DNA of 16,676 nt from JAAAOZ01 sp964496595 (lineage in GTDB: Bacteria > Chloroflexota > Anaerolineae > B4-G1 > SLSP01), in the NCBI GenBank assembly GCA_964496595.1, contig CAZCAI010000114.1, positions 1 through 16,676 of the forward strand, in the 5' to 3' direction. The notes under the pieces are model-generated. The model made no database searches. It was given only the letters and a program-made list of their open reading frames with translations, and had not been told where the DNA came from. A program made the position numbers and the translations under genes. Shown here one piece after another: positions 14,101 through 16,676 of the stretch; positions within the stretch are counted from its first letter, which is position 1; every line of letters starts with the position of its first letter.

Positions 14101-16676
14101 GGTTCCCCGGCGGCGGGATCGGCGGGCGTCATGGTCAAGTCGCTCGCGGTCAGGTCGCGCCCGATGGTGTGCGCGAGGACGTAGAGATCGCTCCGGCCCG
14201 GCTGCGGCACGTTCGTGACGGTGAAGGTCTCGCCCGACGAGAGCGTCACGGTGCGCGTGACGTACTCGGTCGCCGTCTTGCGATAGGCCAGGTGCAGCAC
14301 GCCGTCGGCATCGAAGGCCGGCGCGAGCGCAGTTTCGAGCGCATCATCGGCCATCAGGTGTTGATCCGCGCCCCAGCGCCCGGCTTCCGCATCGTAGACG
14401 CTGTAGGCCAGATCTACCCTATCCCCGTTGAGCGCCTGCCAGACCAGCGCCAGATGCCCCTCCGGCGAGCGGCTCAGGCTGAGGGCGTGGAATCCGCCCG
14501 CGCCGCTCTCGGCCCGCACGAGTTGGGCGTCGGCCACGTCCCACGAATCATCGCGCGAATTTTCGCGTAGCATCACCAGGTCGCCGCCCCGCAGCCAAAG
14601 CAGCTTGAGGCGACCCGCGTCGTTGTAGACAAGGGCGGGCGTGGTGTCGGCGATGGCTTCATTTACATCTACATCGTTGGTGAGGCGCACCGGCGCAGAC
14701 CAGGTCGCGCCGTCGTAGCGGCTGTAGTACAGTTCGGCGTCGGCTGTCGTCGTGATCACGCCGTCGGTGTCCATAGCGTAGACGAGGGCGGCCTGTGTGG
14801 CGGAGTAGACCGCCACATCCATCTCGATGACGTCCGTCAGTCCGCCGATGGCCGGCCGGGGCGCGCTCCACGTCTGGGCCGCGCCGTCCCAGGTCGCGTA
14901 GGTGTAGGTGATGGGGTGATCGGGCGCGCCCATGATGTCCGTACCGTCGCTCGTCTGCCAGAGGGCCAGCAGGCTGCCGTCGGCGCCGGCCCGCAGGCGC
15001 GGCGAGTGATCGAGCCGCCCGTCGTTCTCGGTCAGCATCGTGATCGCGCTCCACGCGGCGGTGTCGCTGTCACTGATCCAGGCCGCCGCCGCGATGTCCA
15101 ACTGCTGCGTGAAGGTGAGGTTGAGGCCGGAGGTGACGACGTCGGTGTAGGTGCGCTCCCAGACGACGACGGCGTTGCCCGCGCCATCGTAGGCCGTCTG
15201 GGGCGCGAAGTCGAGCCGCAGGTCGTTGGTCAGGGTCAGCGGCGGCGTCCAAGTTTGAGACGCGCCGTCCCATTGCATCACCACCAACTCCTCGCCCTGC
15301 CCGACCGGCTTGGTCGGGTCGTCGATGACGTAGGCTAAGGTGCGGGCGCTGGGAGCGGCGCCATCGGCGCGGACGGCGAGGGCCGGCTCGGTGAGCGGGT
15401 AGACGTTGGCGATCAGCGGCGTCTCGGCGGTCGCGCTTGTCGCGCTTGTCAATGTAGCCGCCAGCGGGCGCGTGTGGCCGACGAAGGTGTTGTAATCCGC
15501 CGTGACGTAGGCCCGCCCCATCAGCGACCAGCCGCCTTCGCCTGCCATAAGCGCCATCCGCGCATCGTCATCGTCGCTGCTCTTGCAGCCGCCGGGTAGC
15601 TCGCAAGTGACGTTGTACTCGAACGTCTGCTCCCAGCGCCAGGCTTGCAGCTTCGTCCCAAAGACAAGATTGATGCCCATCCGCCGGAAATAGTCGGGAT
15701 TGGCGGGCAGGTTGAATTCCAGGAAGGGTGTGCCGCCGCCGTAGACCTCCACCGACGTCTTCTCGTAGGGCTTGAAGGTCGCCACGACCTTGAGTTCCAG
15801 TTCGCCGCGCGCGATGGAACCCTCGAAGACCCACGTGTCGCGGCCCTGTTGGACGAAATCGGCCTCGATGCCGATCTTGGGCGTGATCGAACCCTTGACG
15901 ATAATCGAGCGGGTCACTTTTTTGGTCAGTTCGCCCACCAGCCACCACTCCTCGGCGGCCTTGACGGCGGGAATCAGGTCGGCCAAGCTCATCTCCTGCT
16001 CGAACGGCGTGCTGATACCGAGCTTGAACGTGGCCTTGTCCATATACAGTCCTTCGCCCTGCTTGAACTTGAATTGCCCCTCGCCGCCCAACTCGCCGAC
16101 GAGGTTGACCGCGCCCAATCCCAGGCCGGTCTCGCCGCCCAGGCCGAGCTTGCCCTCCCCGGCGGAGCTGGCGTTGACGCTGGCCTTGGCCTGGGATTCT
16201 AAGATGCCGATCTGCTTGCCGCCCAGGTAGGGCACGGCCTTGGGAATGTCCACGCTGGCCTCGAAGGCCGGGTCGGGGTAGGCGGCCTCGTTCTCGTACT
16301 CGACGACGCCCGCGCCCAAATCCACGCCAAAATCGCCGAGTTGGACGGAGGCGGCCCAGGCCGGGAAAGGGTAGACCAGCGGCGTGACGTTGGCGATCTC
16401 CGAGCGGTAGAGCGGCCCGCCGGCCTCCGGGCGATACTCGGCCCAGATTTTGACGACGTTTCCGCCGCCGTCCCAGCCGGCCTTGAAGTCCTGGCCCATA
16501 TCGAAGGTGGCGCGCGCCCCCCGGAGGTCGCCGGCGACGCCGTCGGGTGGGTTGCGCTCCCCGTTGATCTCAAAGTAGACCGCGCCGTCAAGCGGCTCAG
16601 TCGGGGGCGTCTGGTAGGCCGGGCCGTTCCAGTCCACAAGCGCGTCGAACTCATTCTCCACGCCCACGTTCTGGAG
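11124..16676 (-). CDS. Giant multidomain surface protein: propeller-like, CARDB, PKD-like and right-handed beta-helix domains (partial, N-terminus off window)
   Basis: Open from the right edge to a TGA at 11124-11126, 1850 codons seen; the first in-frame GTG at 16667 is not a credible start, because reading continues upstream. Numbering from that GTG: 1-360, beta-rich, Gly-rich around 165-215, no family recognised; about 400-830, repeated TWTPPLTLTND, TWSAPVRLTND and similar blocks suggesting a sialidase-like propeller; about 838-1150, CARDB-type domains (FEDNNTVET, ETDETNNLAI); about 1155-1245, a PKD-like domain; 1257-1264, YLPLVLRN; 1266-1847, a right-handed beta-helix with GGGV turns spaced about 45 residues, ending HIGAGSAARNAGASA and PAIGAYEYR as in choice-of-anchor proteins. 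Probably secreted and cell-associated, perhaps adhesive or glycan-binding. No catalytic residues could be assigned. It looks like a fusion of two secreted proteins. Confidence 0.85.
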   Translation of the reverse strand, partial: LQNVGVENEFDALVDWNGPAYQTPPTEPLDGAVYFEINGERNPPDGVAGDLRGARATFDMGQDFKAGWDGGGNVVKIWAEYRPEAGGPLYRSEIANVTPLVYPFPAWAASVQLGDFGVDLGAGVVEYENEAAYPDPAFEASVDIPKAVPYLGGKQIGILESQAKASVNASSAGEGKLGLGGETGLGLGAVNLVGELGGEGQFKFKQGEGLYMDKATFKLGISTPFEQEMSLADLIPAVKAAEEWWLVGELTKKVTRSIIVKGSITPKIGIEADFVQQGRDTWVFEGSIARGELELKVVATFKPYEKTSVEVYGGGTPFLEFNLPANPDYFRRMGINLVFGTKLQAWRWEQTFEYNVTCELPGGCKSSDDDDARMALMAGEGGWSLMGRAYVTADYNTFVGHTRPLAATLTSATSATAETPLIANVYPLTEPALAVRADGAAPSARTLAYVIDDPTKPVGQGEELVVMQWDGASQTWTPPLTLTNDLRLDFAPQTAYDGAGNAVVVWERTYTDVVTSGLNLTFTQQLDIAAAAWISDSDTAAWSAITMLTENDGRLDHSPRLRAGADGSLLALWQTSDGTDIMGAPDHPITYTYATWDGAAQTWSAPRPAIGGLTDVIEMDVAVYSATQAALVYAMDTDGVITTTADAELYYSRYDGATWSAPVRLTNDVDVNEAIADTTPALVYNDAGRLKLLWLRGGDLVMLRENSRDDSWDVADAQLVRAESGAGGFHALSLSRSPEGHLALVWQALNGDRVDLAYSVYDAEAGRWGADQHLMADDALETALAPAFDADGVLHLAYRKTATEYVTRTVTLSSGETFTVTNVPQPGRSDLYVLAHTIGRDLTASDLTMTPADPAAGEPVTLTAQVHNVGDLETGPVVVRFDAGATSIRTVTAAPTLTAGTSISVSVPWNAPSPIDAPVTLRAVVDPADAITETFEDNNTVETTVFRSRLVADYAARDVTPEAATYTLGFHNAGSLPAAPPITVTLRADDPTGTILGAAVITDTIAAGEIASATLAITDTGVLAGLDDGWMAAGDPAPDRANAWPVSLALGPDLTLPGFGEAATVYVHVENRGPVTATGAALTVWRDVDAASLAYTDTFVHDGDVVYSATLPTLAPGAAITVGLGLPSDYAAELWALADPHHALTETDETNNLAIRGAPSAASCIPPTGVAISGPTRGYTDTDYSFTATVVPTDATLPLAFVWMPPPRPGSVLLPEGSVVTYTWDAPGHYPITVTVSGCDAMVTATHAIEIEAPAPFSVYLPLVLRNYESLTLPANTRYVKRYGSESGDCLTPATACATIQYAVDVAEAGDLIAIAGYEAAYAFPGDPDGNPRWTYWATESRPKPSGYYGADNVMQVALIETSLTLRGGYNADFTAHAPQTYKTVIRPGLSGGAGRGVLIAPFAEVTLEDLIILEGSAAGQGGRKYGSATYDVGGGVYAVGAPTYLDAPLVIRNCTIAGNVAARVGEAGYGGGVYLDGRANAVLEGNVIYGNRAGERHTQLTSEGGGVYARYSNSLRLTDNHIYDNVAATEGYVTYGGGVSLYELRHPMVQGNRISGNVATQEGQNGYGGGLYLWYVTGGIVSGNVISGNIAGGSEIGAGGGVSLFNSQGVALRRNRIIANVAAYAATLETSGGGGVRIANGCTDIILENNVIAQNLAPYGGSGVLIALDAGYTANVTLRHNTIADNGVTNGRMSESANERMDESANQWRGELALVGSESGIRYFAGVDDSAQDVPREAQGIMTVNAVTLNAVNNIIAGHTRGVFELFNGEGTLVFDHTLWHANATDADASVTRTHDVAGDPAFVDAMGGDYHIGAGSAARNAGASAGVSVDLDGAPRDAQPAIGAYEYR
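11555..11610. repeat. 8-bp tandem repeat (7 units) inside the beta-helix coding region
   Basis: Seven consecutive octamers of form (C/G)ATTCG(C/T)(C/T), with one variant CATGCGCT. Because 8 is not a multiple of 3, three units make a 24-bp, 8-residue period, read on the coding strand as GRMSESAN then ERMDESAN. No stop arises in the used frame. The repeat sits in a loop of about 40 residues between HNTIADNG and GIMTVNAV where beta-helix proteins usually have a short turn. Confidence 0.8.
12876..12899 (-). other. Internal YLPLVLRN motif marking a protein-fusion junction
   Basis: This motif normally sits at the very C-terminus of secreted Chloroflexota proteins, as in the hydrolase of this window (YLPLVTRDQ at its end). 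Here it is followed by NTRYVKRYGSESGDC, which looks like the mature start of a beta-helix protein. The C-terminal role of the motif is from memory. Confidence 0.6.

Overview
The window looks like chromosomal DNA from a member of the Chloroflexota, probably Anaerolineae-like and probably a metagenome-derived scaffold. This is inferred from three things. Very large secreted proteins carry the YLPLV(L/T)R motif that I associate with this group. A STAND NTPase is paired with a tetratricopeptide protein. An exact 100-N scaffold gap lies at 2266-2365. Most of the window is moderately to strongly GC-rich. The stretch of about 120-1430 is clearly AT-richer. No rRNA, tRNA, CRISPR array, integrase or complete insertion sequence is visible.

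Region 1 (1-5458, minus strand) is a run of three closely spaced genes for exported or surface proteins, read from right to left. The first is a 1001-residue secreted cell-wall hydrolase with a lysozyme-like domain, two golvesin-type domains, a Pro/Thr linker and an NlpC/P60-like (DUF1287-like) cysteine-hydrolase domain. The second is a membrane-anchored protein with an H-type lectin-like end, broken by the scaffold gap. The third is a secreted TolB-propeller plus C39-like cysteine peptidase that runs off the left edge; it is open over its whole visible length. Region 2 (5459-5603) is a 145-bp divergent control region. It holds a perfect 17-bp palindrome, three CGGACA direct repeats at exactly 11-bp spacing, and a strong promoter placed so close to the next start codon that its mRNA should be almost leaderless. 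Region 3 (5604-8719, plus strand) encodes an HTH-NB-ARC STAND NTPase and a TPR protein, overlapping or nearly abutting. Together they resemble a MalT/AfsR-like regulator split over two genes.

Region 4 (8720-9188) has no intact gene. It holds a GTTCGTAGT-ended palindromic element, an AT-rich island and what looks like the frameshifted tail of a decayed gene. Region 5 has a DUF3267-type membrane zinc-peptidase gene (minus) with a perfect consensus promoter, divergent from a metallo-beta-lactamase-fold hydrolase plus GNAT acetyltransferase operon (plus). Region 6 (11124-16676, minus) is one enormous partial gene for a multi-domain surface protein: a beta-rich N-terminal part, a propeller-like part, CARDB-type domains, a PKD-like domain, an internal YLPLVLRN motif and a right-handed beta-helix. 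An 8-bp tandem repeat is inserted in the helix.

Working model (inference): the STAND/TPR pair senses a signal and controls the divergent operon of secreted wall hydrolase, lectin and peptidase proteins through the repeats between them. The rest of the window is probably unrelated housekeeping and surface-protein content.
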